A stretch of DNA of 64,000 nt, from assembly GCF_947495995.1 (NCBI RefSeq), contig NZ_CANMAX010000002.1, forward strand, positions 620,001 to 684,000. Reading direction: 5' to 3'. Under the pieces are notes generated by a model. That model saw nothing but the letters and a program-made list of their open reading frames with translations, was not told where the DNA came from and did not search any database. Origin of the DNA: an uncultured Tenacibaculum sp. Its GTDB lineage: Bacteria > Bacteroidota > Bacteroidia > Flavobacteriales > Flavobacteriaceae. Below are positions 1-8,500 of this stretch, piece after piece. Made by a program: the position numbers and the translations under genes. The number at the start of each line of letters is the position of its first letter. Position 1 is the first letter of the stretch.

Positions 1-22
1 TCGACTGCGCTCTAGTTGACAT
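1..22. repeat. Right end of a TGACA-ended palindromic repeat
   Basis: The first bases (tcgactgcgctctagttgaca) resemble the right half of the intergenic palindromes at 5892-5947 and 6998-7099, which end in tctcgactccgctcg...tgaca. The rest of the copy lies to the left of the window, so this identification rests on about 20 degenerate bases. Confidence 0.45.
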
Positions 23-364
23 TTATTTTTTATTTAAAAACTCGATATAATTATTTAATAATCCTCTTATTTGTTCTGCTGCTACTGGATTTGCAGAATG
101 TACTTTATATTTTAATTCTGATAAATCTAATCCAGATTCGTACACTAACCACTTTGCAGCAGCATATCCATCTAGAGCAACTTCACCATTTTCATCTAAT
201 CCAAGATCATTATCAAAACTGATAAAATCAGGTAATCCGTTTTCTTTTATGTAAGTAACAAAGGCTTCGTAAGTTCTTACAATATCATAGTTTTTTTCTT
301 CTGATGCACCGTAAACCATGTCTATGGTTCTAATATCATCTAGAAATAATTTTTTCTTTTTCAT
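23..364 (-). CDS. cyclic-phosphate processing receiver (cREC-type) domain protein
   Basis: A 113-residue stand-alone receiver-like protein. It has an N-terminal LFLDDIR motif, followed by FISFDNDLG where a receiver domain carries its central Asp, and a C-terminal YKVHSANPVA segment. This combination matches the cREC (cyclic-phosphate processing receiver) family, thought to act on or bind cyclic phosphates rather than to be phosphorylated by a histidine kinase. The ATG overlaps the TGA of the upstream 121-residue gene by 4 bases (ATGA), so the two are probably translationally coupled. It is the last gene visible on the his transcript; nothing in the sequence links it to histidine synthesis. 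Its biochemical role is inferred from family resemblance only. Confidence 0.7.
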   Translation of the reverse strand: MKKKKLFLDDIRTIDMVYGASEEKNYDIVRTYEAFVTYIKENGLPDFISFDNDLGLDENGEVALDGYAAAKWLVYESGLDLSELKYKVHSANPVAAEQIRGLLNNYIEFLNKK

Positions 365-726
365 TTTCTGTTCCTCTTGTATACTTTCACTTTTTCTTTT
401 GCTTTTAAGTATTCTTCGGACTTAATATAATCTAACTTTTCTTTCAATAACGCTTTTTCTAACTTTCCTAAACCAGAAACTATTTTCTTTTCTAAAGAAT
501 TGATAATATCTCTTTCTAAATCTGATCGTTGTTCTATTAATTCATTATTGAAGTATAATCTACCCGGTAATTCTTCAAAATCTTCTGGTATTTCAAAGAT
601 CATATTTTGAACAAAATGGACTTTAAAATTTTGTTCTTTATCATTTTTGCATGTTAAAGTAACAGAACCACCATCCATCCAAGTAGCAACATCTTTAATT
701 ATGATATTTGAATCAAAATCTATCAT
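361..726 (-). CDS. hypothetical protein, coupled to the cREC gene
   Basis: A 121-residue soluble protein I do not recognise. The first ATG (residues MIDFDSNIII) is at 726; a TTG one codon upstream would add one residue and is less likely. The N-terminal half looks beta-rich (VTLTCKNDKEQNFKVHFV). The C-terminal half is a charged, helical Lys/Glu segment ending KVYKRNRK. It has no signal peptide or membrane segment. It starts 34 bases after the hisF stop codon on the same strand and overlaps the cREC gene by 4 bases, so it is probably part of the extended his transcript. A function together with the cREC protein is plausible but unproven. Confidence 0.65.
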   Translation of the reverse strand: MIDFDSNIIIKDVATWMDGGSVTLTCKNDKEQNFKVHFVQNMIFEIPEDFEELPGRLYFNNELIEQRSDLERDIINSLEKKIVSGLGKLEKALLKEKLDYIKSEEYLKAKEKVKVYKRNRK

Positions 727-760
727 CAATTAAAAATCTGATTTAATTTTCTTTTTCATT

Positions 761-1516
761 TTAAATTCGAACTGGAATATTCTGATTTTGTAATTCCTGT
801 TTTAACTCAGGAATTGGAATTTCTCCGAAGTGAAAAACACTAGCTGCTAATGCTGCATCTGATTTTCCTTCTATAAACGTATCTACAAAATGTTGAACAG
901 AACCTGCACCTCCAGAAGCAATAATTGGAATATTTAACTCTTCTGATAATTTCGCTAAGGCTTTATTAGCAAAACCTGCTTTAGTTCCGTCGTTATCCAT
1001 AGAAGTGAATAAGATTTCTCCTGCACCTCTTTCTTCTACTTCTTTAGCCCAATCGAAAAGATTTAATTCTGTAGGAATTGTTCCTCCTGCTAAATGTACT
1101 TTCCATTCTCCATCAATCTGTTTAGCATCTATGGCTACAACTACACATTGACTTCCGAATTTTTGAGATAATTCATTTACCAGTTCTGGTCTTTTTACTG
1201 CTGATGAATTGATAGAAACTTTATCTGCGCCGCATTTTAACAATGCATCTACATGTTCTACAGAAGAAATTCCTCCACCAACTGTAAATGGAATATTTAC
1301 TTGTGCGGCAACTTTTTCTACCATATCTAAAGTAGTTCCTCTGTTTTCTAACGTAGCTGCAATATCTAAAAACACCAATTCGTCGGCTCCTATTTCTGCA
1401 TATTGTTTAGCCAATACAACCGGATCACCAGCGTCTATTAAATTAACGAAATTGACACCTTTTACAGTTCTTCCGTTTTTTATATCTAAACAAGGAATAA
1501 TTCTTTTTGTTAACAT
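761..1516 (-). CDS. hisF: imidazole glycerol phosphate synthase subunit HisF
   Basis: HisF is the cyclase subunit of imidazole glycerol phosphate synthase. It uses ammonia supplied by HisH to convert PRFAR to imidazole glycerol phosphate and AICAR, the fifth step of histidine synthesis. At 251 residues it has normal length. The (beta-alpha)8 barrel starts with [16 protein letters not shown], where Asp11 is one catalytic Asp. VVAIDAK supplies the second, and the phosphate-binding segments VGGGI and ASGGAGS are present. It begins at ATG 1516, one base after the DinB-like gene. In most relatives hisI or hisIE follows hisF; here two unrelated small genes do. Confidence 0.97.
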   Translation of the reverse strand: MLTKRIIPCLDIKNGRTVKGVNFVNLIDAGDPVVLAKQYAEIGADELVFLDIAATLENRGTTLDMVEKVAAQVNIPFTVGGGISSVEHVDALLKCGADKVSINSSAVKRPELVNELSQKFGSQCVVVAIDAKQIDGEWKVHLAGGTIPTELNLFDWAKEVEERGAGEILFTSMDNDGTKAGFANKALAKLSEELNIPIIASGGAGSVQHFVDTFIEGKSDAALAASVFHFGEIPIPELKQELQNQNIPVRI

Positions 1517-1517
1517 G

Positions 1518-2030
1518 TTACTGTTTATTTTTTACTGTTAAATCGATACCATCGTAAAATCCAAGATCTTTATTTTTTAATTGCTTAATCCAAAATGCAA
1601 TTTGACCAGTGTGATAAGAATAATGTTCTGTAACATGAATTACTATTCCTATTCCTGAAAAATTAAAACCTTGCACTTCTCTTTTTCTTAAATATTCTTC
1701 TTGAGAAGTTTCTAAAATAATACGTTTTGCTTCTTGTACTGTTGCCGAAAGTTTACTTAATAATTCTGCTTTAGTATATCCTTCTTCTGTTGAAAATTCT
1801 ATATCTCTATTTCTTTGATCTTCTTTATTCCCTAGAGAAGCAATGGCATACTGAGTTATATTTCCACAAAGGTGTAAAATCAAATTACCAATACTATTTG
1901 ATGATTGATTAAAACGTTTCCACACATCTTCTTCGGAAATTAAAGCCAGAGATTTCATGTTCATTCTTGAACTTTCGTCAAGTCTAAAAATGATTTGCTC
2001 TTTGAATTCATTAAGTAATTCTTCATTCAT
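1518..2030 (-). CDS. DinB-like (DUF1572-type) protein
   Basis: A 170-residue DinB/YfiT-like four-helix protein. The expected metal ligands are visible: a His in NLILHLCGN and the [13 protein letters not shown] cluster with a HxxxHxxxH pattern. Members are metal-dependent, often bacillithiol- or thiol-linked transferases of uncertain substrate. A thiol role would fit the YtxJ homologue at 28573-28977, but that link is inference. It sits between hisA (4-base gap) and hisF (1-base gap) and must be cotranscribed with them, yet has no known place in histidine synthesis. Confidence 0.8.
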   Translation of the reverse strand: MNEELLNEFKEQIIFRLDESSRMNMKSLALISEEDVWKRFNQSSNSIGNLILHLCGNITQYAIASLGNKEDQRNRDIEFSTEEGYTKAELLSKLSATVQEAKRIILETSQEEYLRKREVQGFNFSGIGIVIHVTEHYSYHTGQIAFWIKQLKNKDLGFYDGIDLTVKNKQ

Positions 2031-2034
2031 AACA

Positions 2035-2787
2035 TTAACTATTTGAAACTATAAAATTTTCTAATTCTTTTAAACTAATTCTATTCTCGTAAATGGCTTT
2101 ACCAATAATTACTCCTTCACAACCTAACTCAGCTAATTTTGGTAGCTCATCGAAATTAGAAATTCCTCCAGAAGCGATAAGATTTAGTTTAGCTCTCGAC
2201 TCCGCTCGATCTGATAAAATCTCTTCGTACGTTCCGAAACTTGGACCTTGTAACATTCCATCTTTAGAAATATCTGTACAAATCACATAACTGATTCCTT
2301 TTTCTTGATATCCTTGAATGAAAGGTAATAAAGCTAAATTACTTTCTTCTTGCCAACCACTTATTGCAATTTTCCCTCCAGTATCATCTGGATAAAAATC
2401 GGCACCCAAAATGATTTTATCTGATCCGTATTTTTGAATCCAACTTTCAAAAACTTCTGGTTTCTTTACGGCAATACTTCCTCCTGTAATTTGATTTGCT
2501 CCCGATTCAAAAGCTATATTTAAATCCTCATCAGATTTTAACCCGCCTCCAAAATCAATTTTTAAAGAAGTTTTAGTCGCAATCTGCTCTAAAACTTTGT
2601 AGTTGATTATTCTACTAGCTTTAGCTCCATCTAAATCTACTACGTGTAAATATTCGATTCCTGCATCTTGAAATTCCTTAGCAACTTCAACAGGACTTTC
2701 ATTATATATTTTTTTTGTATCGTAATCGCCTTTTGTTAAACGGACACATTTTCCGTCTATAATATCTATGGCTGGTATGATTCTCAT
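2035..2787 (-). CDS. hisA: ProFAR isomerase HisA
   Basis: HisA opens the ribose ring of ProFAR to give PRFAR, the step before HisF/HisH. It is a 250-residue (beta-alpha)8 barrel beginning [17 protein letters not shown], with catalytic Asp8, and contains [18 protein letters not shown] and LIASGGISN. Residues 192-198 (SDRAESR) are encoded by a 21-base stretch identical to part of the intergenic palindromes elsewhere in this operon. They fall in the loop between helix 6 and strand 7, where most HisA proteins are shorter. The catalytic motifs are intact, so the enzyme is probably functional. Confidence 0.96.
   Translation of the reverse strand: MRIIPAIDIIDGKCVRLTKGDYDTKKIYNESPVEVAKEFQDAGIEYLHVVDLDGAKASRIINYKVLEQIATKTSLKIDFGGGLKSDEDLNIAFESGANQITGGSIAVKKPEVFESWIQKYGSDKIILGADFYPDDTGGKIAISGWQEESNLALLPFIQGYQEKGISYVICTDISKDGMLQGPSFGTYEEILSDRAESRAKLNLIASGGISNFDELPKLAELGCEGVIIGKAIYENRISLKELENFIVSNS
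2194..2214. repeat. Repeat half-palindrome inside hisA coding sequence
   Basis: The 21 bases tctcgactccgctcgatctga are an exact reverse-complement match to 7000-7020, the left arm of the hisC/hisD intergenic repeat. They also share 16 bases with the hisB/hisC repeat. Here they are translated in frame as part of HisA. Confidence 0.85.
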
Positions 2788-2807
2788 TTTGTTAGTTGTT
2801 CTTTGGT

Positions 2808-3221
2808 TTAGTAAACTTTATCTGTGTTATTTATAATTTCTAATAAACTTTGTTCAAATGTTAAAGCTACTTTAGTATTTATATAATTTTCTAAAGAGTA
2901 GTTAATATAAACATGTCCATCAGACTTTCTAAATGCTATTTGATGTGAATTGATTAAATAATCAGAAAATGGAATAAACTCTGCATTTTTTGATGCTTTA
3001 AATTCTTCTTCAATTCTTTCTATTGAATAGATAGTAAACATATTATCATCCATATCGAAATCTGAAAAACCATTTATTGCTTTATAAAACTCCTTGAAGG
3101 AATTAGGAAAAATAAATTTCAGCTTTTTTTCAAGAGTATTAATGTTAGCAACTTCTATACCTTTATTAAGCTTTATTCCAGATTTTTTATAATGACTAAT
3201 AATCTTATTTATCTCAAACAT
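2808..3221 (-). CDS. SMI1/KNR4 (SUKH) family protein
   Basis: A 137-residue protein with the SMI1/KNR4 pattern: an N-terminal helix, then [23 protein letters not shown], an aromatic strand region ([10 protein letters not shown]), FIPFSDYL, and a DGHVYINY strand. SUKH-fold proteins often act as immunity proteins against polymorphic toxins, but single copies without a toxin are common and no toxin is visible here. It lies 20 bases upstream of hisA on the same strand. A specific partner cannot be named. Confidence 0.75.
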   Translation of the reverse strand: MFEINKIISHYKKSGIKLNKGIEVANINTLEKKLKFIFPNSFKEFYKAINGFSDFDMDDNMFTIYSIERIEEEFKASKNAEFIPFSDYLINSHQIAFRKSDGHVYINYSLENYINTKVALTFEQSLLEIINNTDKVY

Positions 3222-3224
3222 GAT

Positions 3225-3401
3225 TTAAAACTGTTTTACTACTTCTCTAATTTTATCAATTAAAAAATTGGTCTCTTCTAAATGATGTTTTTCTAGTCTT
3301 TTGTAACGTTCTTCCCAAGATAGAGATTGATCATCTACATACTTTTTAACTTTAATCCATTTATATGTTTCTAAAATGATTTGTTTCTCTTCTTGTGTCA
3401 T
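3225..3401 (-). CDS. small hypothetical protein, 58 residues
   Basis: A short ORF beginning MTQEEKQIILETYKWIKVKK and ending REVVKQF. Its ATG (3401) immediately follows the TAA stop of the 91-residue membrane protein gene (3402-3404), and its stop is only 3 bases from the SUKH gene start. This tight packing, plus a charged helical composition rather than random sequence, supports real coding. It has no signal peptide, membrane segment or recognisable domain. Confidence 0.6.
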   Translation of the reverse strand: MTQEEKQIILETYKWIKVKKYVDDQSLSWEERYKRLEKHHLEETNFLIDKIREVVKQF

Positions 3402-3677
3402 TTATTTAATTATAAAGGTTATTAAAACGAATAATACTATTAAAATAGGATAACCTGTAATTGAAAAATAATATTGATAATCTTTCTCTTCTTTATACTT
3501 AATTGATGCAATAGTTAATCCAATACCTGTTAGAAATAGTATATCTGCTATAATTGATAAAACCAAGATATTTAAACTATGCGTAAAAAAAGGTAAAAAA
3601 GCCACACATATATTGATAATAATGATATACAATAACAGTTTAAAAGCCCACTTTTTATAATTCGTTGTATTTTCCAT
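3402..3677 (-). CDS. small membrane protein, three predicted TM helices
   Basis: A 91-residue protein with three hydrophobic segments: about residues 12-33 (LLLYIIIINICVAFLPFF), 35-58 (LNILVLSIIADILFLTGIGL) and 70-90 (YFSITGYPILIVLFVLITFI). The family is not recognised. It starts 11 bases downstream of hisH on the same strand and is followed without a gap by the 58-residue ORF. These are two of several non-his genes lodged between hisH and hisA. Confidence 0.7.
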   Translation of the reverse strand: MENTTNYKKWAFKLLLYIIIINICVAFLPFFTHSLNILVLSIIADILFLTGIGLTIASIKYKEEKDYQYYFSITGYPILIVLFVLITFIIK

Positions 3678-3688
3678 TTTATTTTAAA

Positions 3689-4270
3689 TTATAACGCTAA
3701 AAAGTTCTTTAAAATCTTTTCTCCTTCTACTCCACTTTTCTCTGGGTGAAACTGAGTTCCGTAGAAATTATCTTTATGTAAAGCCGTTGCATATTTTACT
3801 CCGTATTCTGTAGAAGCTATAGCATATTCACAATCTTCAGCATAAAAACTATGCACTAAATACATATATTCATCTTCTTTGATGTCTTTGAATAATTCAG
3901 ACTTTAAATCTGTTACCGTGTTCCATCCCATTTGTGGAACTTTAACTTCATTAGAAAAACGTTTGATATCGACATCGAAAATACCTAGACCTTTTGTATT
4001 TCCTTCTTCTGAAGAATTACACATTAACTGCATTCCTAAACAAATTCCTAAAACAGGCTGTTTTAAAGTTGGAATCACTTTATCTAATCCGCTTTCTCTT
4101 AGTTTTTGCATTGCAGAACTTGCTTCACCTACACCTGGGAAAATCACCTTATCTGCATTCTGAATTTCTGCTACGTTATTGGTTAACACAGCATCTACTC
4201 CCAAACGCTTAAAAGCAAATTGAATACTTTTTATATTTCCTGCTCCGTAATCTATGATTACTAGTTTCAT
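3689..4270 (-). CDS. hisH: imidazole glycerol phosphate synthase subunit HisH
   Basis: HisH is the class I glutamine amidotransferase subunit that produces ammonia for HisF. It has 193 residues. The nucleophile elbow PVLGICLGMQLM carries Cys77, and TQFHPEKSG supplies His175 and Glu177, completing the triad. The glycine-rich DYGAGNIKS start is typical. It begins 5 bases after the preceding 148-residue gene and is separated from its partner hisF by hisA and four unrelated genes, which is looser than the compact hisHAF of many relatives. Confidence 0.97.
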   Translation of the reverse strand: MKLVIIDYGAGNIKSIQFAFKRLGVDAVLTNNVAEIQNADKVIFPGVGEASSAMQKLRESGLDKVIPTLKQPVLGICLGMQLMCNSSEEGNTKGLGIFDVDIKRFSNEVKVPQMGWNTVTDLKSELFKDIKEDEYMYLVHSFYAEDCEYAIASTEYGVKYATALHKDNFYGTQFHPEKSGVEGEKILKNFLAL

Positions 4271-4275
4271 GTTTA

Positions 4276-4722
4276 CTATTTTTTTATTTTATTTAAGAAC
4301 TCTTCATATGTGTCTTCAGGAGGAGTTTCATATGTTATATACCCAATATTTGTTTCTAAAAACTCTTGCATTTCTTCCAGACATTTTTCAGGCTTTCTAT
4401 TTGACTTAATCTCATTCATATCCCTAGAAATCCCAAAAATCATACAGCCATCTTCTGTATAGAAAAGCATTCCGTGAGCATTCGGATTTTTATTATCAGA
4501 ATTAGACCAATAAATAGCCTGTGCATAATTTTTATGTAACTCTAAAAAATCCATTAAATCTTCTACTCTATGGAATGTTTGAATAGGTTTTTTTGAAAAT
4601 TGAGGGATTAAATATTCATCACTACTTTCCTTTCTATTTGGTAAAAAATAATTTAAGAATTTTAATCCATCTTTTTTTGATCTATTCTTTTTTATCACAT
4701 AAATATCTGCATAATATGCCAT
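4276..4722 (-). CDS. hypothetical protein in the his operon
   Basis: A 148-residue cytosolic protein, not recognised. It begins MAYYADIYVIKKNRSKKDG and is rich in aromatic and charged residues, with a HGMLFYTEDGCMIFGIS beta-hairpin-like section. It ends in an acidic helix. It lies 11 bases after hisB and 5 bases before hisH, so it is surely cotranscribed. A stand-alone role, for example an immunity-like or adaptor protein, cannot be excluded. Confidence 0.65.
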   Translation of the reverse strand: MAYYADIYVIKKNRSKKDGLKFLNYFLPNRKESSDEYLIPQFSKKPIQTFHRVEDLMDFLELHKNYAQAIYWSNSDNKNPNAHGMLFYTEDGCMIFGISRDMNEIKSNRKPEKCLEEMQEFLETNIGYITYETPPEDTYEEFLNKIKK

Positions 4723-4733
4723 ATTTTAGAGTC

Positions 4734-5873
4734 TTATAACATTCCTTTTGTAGAAGGTAAAAACATTTTATTCGCATCGCGCTTAACAGCCATTTTCATT
4801 GCCTTAGCAAAGGCTTTAAAAATACCTTCTATTTTGTGATGTTCGTTTACACCTTCTGCTTTAATATTTAAATTACATTTCGCTCCGTCTGTAAATGATT
4901 TAAACAAGTGGAAAAACATTTCTGTTGGCATATCACCTATTTTCTCACGCTTAAACTCTGCATCCCATTCTAACCAGTTTCTTCCTCCAAAGTCAACAGC
5001 AACTTGCGCTAAACAATCGTCCATTGGCAAACAGAAACCGTAACGCTCTATACCTAATTTACTTCCTAAAGCTTTATTGAATAATTCTCCGAAAGCAATC
5101 ATGGTATCTTCGATAGTATGATGTTCATCTACTTCTAAATCTCCATCTACTTTGATTGTTAAATCCATTGCTCCATGACGACCGATTTGATCTAACATGT
5201 GATCGAAAAACTTTAATCCTGTATCAATATCATTCTTACCAGAACCATCTAAATTCAGTTTGATATAAATTTTAGTTTCGTTCGTATTTCTTGTAATCTC
5301 TGTAACACGATCTTCTAACTTTAAAAACTCGTAAATTTCCTTCCAATCTGTACTTGTTAAAGCAATACTATTAAAAATTTCTTGTTTCGAAGCTTCGATT
5401 TCTTCTACTCCTAATTCTGGATTCTCAGATAAGTAAATTCCCTTTGCTCCTAAGTTTTTTGCTAACTCCATATCTGTAATACGATCACCTAACACAAAAG
5501 AATTTTCTAAATCATATTCTTCAGAAAAATAATGTGTTAATAATCCGGTTCTTGGCTTACGAGTCGGTGCATTTTCATGAGCAAAAGTTTTATCAATTAC
5601 TACTTCAGAAAATACAACTCCTTCTCTTTCAAAAGCTGTAATCACTTTATTTTGTGCAGGCCAAAATGTATCTTCAGGAAAAGAATCTGTTCCTAATCCA
5701 TCTTGATTTGTTACCATTACCAATTCGTAATCTAACTCTTCAGCTATTTTAGCCATGTAACGAAATACTTTCGGATAAAACTCTAATTTTTCTAAACTAT
5801 CTAATTGATAATCGATTGGTGGTTCTATTACTAAAGTTCCGTCTCTATCTATAAATAATACTTTTTTGCTCAC
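4734..5873 (-). CDS. hisB: bifunctional histidinol-phosphatase / IGP dehydratase HisB
   Basis: A fused enzyme of 379 residues that performs steps six and eight of histidine synthesis. The N-terminal HAD phosphatase (about residues 1-165) has the DxD motif in LFIDRDGT (Asp9, Asp11) and the [14 protein letters not shown] motif. The C-terminal dehydratase (about 185-379) has the two metal-binding histidine clusters DEHHTIED and NEHHKIEG. The fusion is usual in Bacteroidota and enterobacteria. A palindromic repeat separates it from hisC. Confidence 0.97.
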   Translation of the reverse strand: MSKKVLFIDRDGTLVIEPPIDYQLDSLEKLEFYPKVFRYMAKIAEELDYELVMVTNQDGLGTDSFPEDTFWPAQNKVITAFEREGVVFSEVVIDKTFAHENAPTRKPRTGLLTHYFSEEYDLENSFVLGDRITDMELAKNLGAKGIYLSENPELGVEEIEASKQEIFNSIALTSTDWKEIYEFLKLEDRVTEITRNTNETKIYIKLNLDGSGKNDIDTGLKFFDHMLDQIGRHGAMDLTIKVDGDLEVDEHHTIEDTMIAFGELFNKALGSKLGIERYGFCLPMDDCLAQVAVDFGGRNWLEWDAEFKREKIGDMPTEMFFHLFKSFTDGAKCNLNIKAEGVNEHHKIEGIFKAFAKAMKMAVKRDANKMFLPSTKGML

Positions 5874-5891
5874 TTTATTTTCGTTTTAAAA

Positions 5892-5947
5892 TGTCTGGTC
5901 GAGCGGAGTCGAGACCTCAATAACTTCTCGACTCCGCTCGAAGTGAC
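5892..5947. repeat. Palindromic TGTC...TGACA repeat between hisB and hisC
   Basis: Two 16-base arms, tcgagcggagtcgaga (5899-5914) and tctcgactccgctcga (5926-5941), are perfect inverted repeats around an 11-base spacer, bordered by tgtc and tgaca. The element lies wholly in the 76-base gap between hisC and hisB and would form a strong RNA hairpin in the operon transcript. It is related to 6998-7099 and 2194-2214. No U-run follows the hairpin, so a terminator is unlikely. Confidence 0.85.
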
Positions 5948-5949
5948 AG

Positions 5950-6984
5950 CTAACTTAATTCTTTTAATGATTCGATTAATCTCTCGTTTTCCTCAGGTGT
6001 TCCTACCGTGATTCTAATACAGTTATTAACTACTTTATTGCGGTTTCTAATGATTACCTTTTCTTCGATTAAATAATCATACGTTTTATCCGCATTATCT
6101 ACATTTACTAATAAAAAGTTAGCATCTGTAGGGTAAATTTTATTTACAATCTTTAATGCTGCTAATTTCTCTCTTAAATTTTCTCGTTCTTCTAAGATTA
6201 CTTTAATGTTAGCTTGTACTAATTCATAAGCGTTTAATGATTCTAAAACAGCTTCTTGATTTAAAACACTTACATTATATGGCGGTTTTACACGTTTGTA
6301 TAAATCCATTAATTTTTCATTCATATAAGCTGCTCCAACGCGAACTCCTGCTAATCCCCAAGCTTTACTGAATGTCTGACTAACAATTAAGTTTTCGTAA
6401 TCGTTAATTTTACTAACAAATGATGCTTGTTCGCTAAAATCGATATACGCTTCATCTATAATAACAATACCATCAAAATTATCTAGAATGTATTCTACAT
6501 CTCCTATATTGAAAGAATTTCCTGTAGGATTGTTCGGTGAACACACAAAAATAATTTTCACTTTCGGATCATCTAAATACGGTTGTAATTGATTTAAATT
6601 GATCTGATAATCATTAATTAATGGCTGTTTAATTAATTCTACATTATTGATTCCTGCAGAAACATCGTACATTCCGTAAGTTGGTGAGAATGTTAATGCT
6701 TTATCAACACCTGGTTTACAAAAGATTCTGTAAGCTAAATCGATAATTTCATCGCTTCCGTTTCCTATGAAAACTTGACTCGCTTCAACGTTTTTGATTT
6801 TCGCTAACTTTTGCTTGATTTCTCTTTGGTGTGGATCTGGGTAACGATTTAATGTTCCGTAAGGATTTTCATTCGCATCTAAAAATACATCTGCAGCTCC
6901 TTTAAATTCGTCTCTTGCTGATGAATATGGTGTTAGATTTAAAATGTTTTCTCTAACTATATTTTTTAAATTGATTGTTTTCAT
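5950..6984 (-). CDS. hisC: histidinol-phosphate aminotransferase HisC
   Basis: HisC is a PLP enzyme that transaminates imidazole acetol phosphate with glutamate (step seven). It has 344 residues and a fold-type I layout. DANENPYG lies near residue 37, NPTG at 152-155 and VIIDEAYIDF near 175. The PLP Lys is Lys207 in SQTFSKAWGLAGVR. It is flanked on both sides by repeat elements, so the hisD-hisC and hisC-hisB gaps (117 and 76 bases) are wider than the other spacings in this operon. Confidence 0.97.
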   Translation of the reverse strand: MKTINLKNIVRENILNLTPYSSARDEFKGAADVFLDANENPYGTLNRYPDPHQREIKQKLAKIKNVEASQVFIGNGSDEIIDLAYRIFCKPGVDKALTFSPTYGMYDVSAGINNVELIKQPLINDYQINLNQLQPYLDDPKVKIIFVCSPNNPTGNSFNIGDVEYILDNFDGIVIIDEAYIDFSEQASFVSKINDYENLIVSQTFSKAWGLAGVRVGAAYMNEKLMDLYKRVKPPYNVSVLNQEAVLESLNAYELVQANIKVILEERENLREKLAALKIVNKIYPTDANFLLVNVDNADKTYDYLIEEKVIIRNRNKVVNNCIRITVGTPEENERLIESLKELS

Positions 6985-6997
6985 TATTCACTTGATA

Positions 6998-7099
6998 TGT
7001 CAGATCGAGCGGAGTCGAGATCTTAATAACCTCTCGACTTACTACGTAAGTTATCTTCATCAAAAATATTATTTTGATTCGATAATGCTCGAGGTGACA
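6998..7099. repeat. Palindromic TGTCA...TGACA repeat between hisC and hisD
   Basis: It begins tgtcagatcgagcggagtcgaga and ends gctcgaggtgaca, filling almost the whole hisD-hisC gap. The left arm is the same sequence as in the hisB/hisC repeat. The centre is longer and less symmetrical, with a tacgta palindrome (acttactacgtaagt). It is probably a diverged or composite copy of the same mobile-type repeat. Confidence 0.75.
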
Positions 7100-7101
7100 A
7101 T

Positions 7102-8388
7102 TTAACTTTTAATAGAATTTAATCGTAACGTTACTGCATTTTTGTGCGCTTGCAAACCTTCTGCTTCCGCCATTAATTCAATCGCATTACCAATGTTATT
7201 TATTCCTTCTTTAGATAACTTTTGAAATGTAATTTTCTTTACAAAACTGTCTAACGAAACTCCACTATAATTCTTCGCATAACCGTAAGTTGGTAATGTG
7301 TGATTTGTTCCTGAAGCATAATCTCCAGCACTTTCACAACTATAATTTCCTAAGAAAACAGAACCTGCGTTAGTTATTTTATCAATGAAATCATCAGCTT
7401 TTTCTGAAGCAATGATTAAGTGTTCTGGTGCATATTCATTACTAAACTCGATACAAGTATTCATATCAGAAAAATATAATGACCTACTATTTTCTAAAGC
7501 TTTTTGAGCAATTTCATTTCTTGGTAATGCTGCTAATTGCTTTTCTACTTCTTTGTTCACTTCTGAAATTACAGTCTCACTGTCTGATAATAAAATCACT
7601 TGACTATCTACTCCGTGTTCAGCTTGCGATAATAAATCTGCTGCAACAAAACTAGGATTACAAGTTTCGTCTGCTATGACTAACACTTCACTTGGTCCGG
7701 CTGGCATATCAATAGCAACTCCTGATTGTTGTGCTAATTCTTTCGCTTTGGTAACGTATTGATTTCCTGGTCCAAAAATTTTATATACTTGTGGAATAGT
7801 TTCTGTTCCGTAAGTCATAGCTCCAACTGCTTGTGCTCCTCCAACTTTAAAAATTCGAGTTACACCAACTAAATTTGCAGTGTATAAAATAGCTGGATTA
7901 ACCTTTCCTTCTTTGTTTGGTGGCGTACATAACACAATTTCTTTACAACCTGCAACTTTAGCAGGAATTGCTAACATTAAAATTGTTGAAAATAACGGTG
8001 CTGTTCCACCAGGAATGTATAAACCAACTTTTTCAATTCCAACAGATTTTCTCCAACATTCTACACCTTTGGTAGTTTCTATTTTTTGTGGAGCTTCATT
8101 CTGAGATTCGTGAAACTTTTCAATATTATTTTTCGCTAAAACAATTGCTTGTTTTAAATCTTCAGATACTTCATTTGCTGCAGCTTTAATTTCTTCTTGA
8201 GTTACAGTTAAAGAAGTTAACTTTACTCCATCAAAACGTTCAGCATATTTGAATAAAGCTGCATCTTTATTTTCTTTTACATCTTCCAGAATATTAGTAA
8301 CGGCTTCATCTAATGTAGATTTATCAAACTGTGCTCTTTTACACAAGTCTAGCCACTCTTTCTGATCTGGATTATTATATAATTTCAT
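7102..8388 (-). CDS. hisD: histidinol dehydrogenase HisD
   Basis: A Zn-dependent enzyme that oxidises histidinol twice with NAD to histidine, the last two steps. At 428 residues it has the usual length. Recognisable blocks are GLYIPGGTAPLFSTILML, FGPGNQYVTKAKE, DMPAGPSEVLVIAD, SQAEHGVDSQVILLSD (zinc and catalytic region), YAPEHLII and SAGDYASGTNHTLPT. It is the second gene after hisG, with a repeat element in the intervening gap. Confidence 0.98.
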   Translation of the reverse strand: MKLYNNPDQKEWLDLCKRAQFDKSTLDEAVTNILEDVKENKDAALFKYAERFDGVKLTSLTVTQEEIKAAANEVSEDLKQAIVLAKNNIEKFHESQNEAPQKIETTKGVECWRKSVGIEKVGLYIPGGTAPLFSTILMLAIPAKVAGCKEIVLCTPPNKEGKVNPAILYTANLVGVTRIFKVGGAQAVGAMTYGTETIPQVYKIFGPGNQYVTKAKELAQQSGVAIDMPAGPSEVLVIADETCNPSFVAADLLSQAEHGVDSQVILLSDSETVISEVNKEVEKQLAALPRNEIAQKALENSRSLYFSDMNTCIEFSNEYAPEHLIIASEKADDFIDKITNAGSVFLGNYSCESAGDYASGTNHTLPTYGYAKNYSGVSLDSFVKKITFQKLSKEGINNIGNAIELMAEAEGLQAHKNAVTLRLNSIKS

Positions 8389-8405
8389 CTTTGTGATATA
8401 TTTTA

Positions 8406-8492
8406 TGTCATTGCGATTGGAACGCAGTGCAAAGAAGCAATCTACTAGTATTAAAGAGATTCTTTCAGTCGCACAACTCCTTCAGAATGACG
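8406..8492. repeat. TGTCATTGCG-type intergenic repeat between hisD and hisG
   Basis: The segment starts tgtcattgcgattggaacgcag and ends ttcagaatgacg, with imperfect inverted ends around gaagcaatc...gattctttc. It belongs to the same broad class (TGTCAT ... ATGACG ends) as the repeats at 16354-16609 and 20070-20158. It fills most of the 112-base hisG-hisD gap. Confidence 0.7.
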
Positions 8493-8500
8493 GTAAATTT

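Noticed and set aside
2808..3221. SUKH protein as immunity to a local polymorphic toxin
   Set aside because: No toxin, Rhs or effector gene adjoins it. The YD-like lipoprotein is over 43 kb away and shows no toxin domain.
5892..5947. The hisB/hisC palindrome as a Rho-independent terminator
   Set aside because: The stem is strong but no U-run follows on the operon strand. The same sequence recurs in other gaps and inside hisA, so it is a repeat element.
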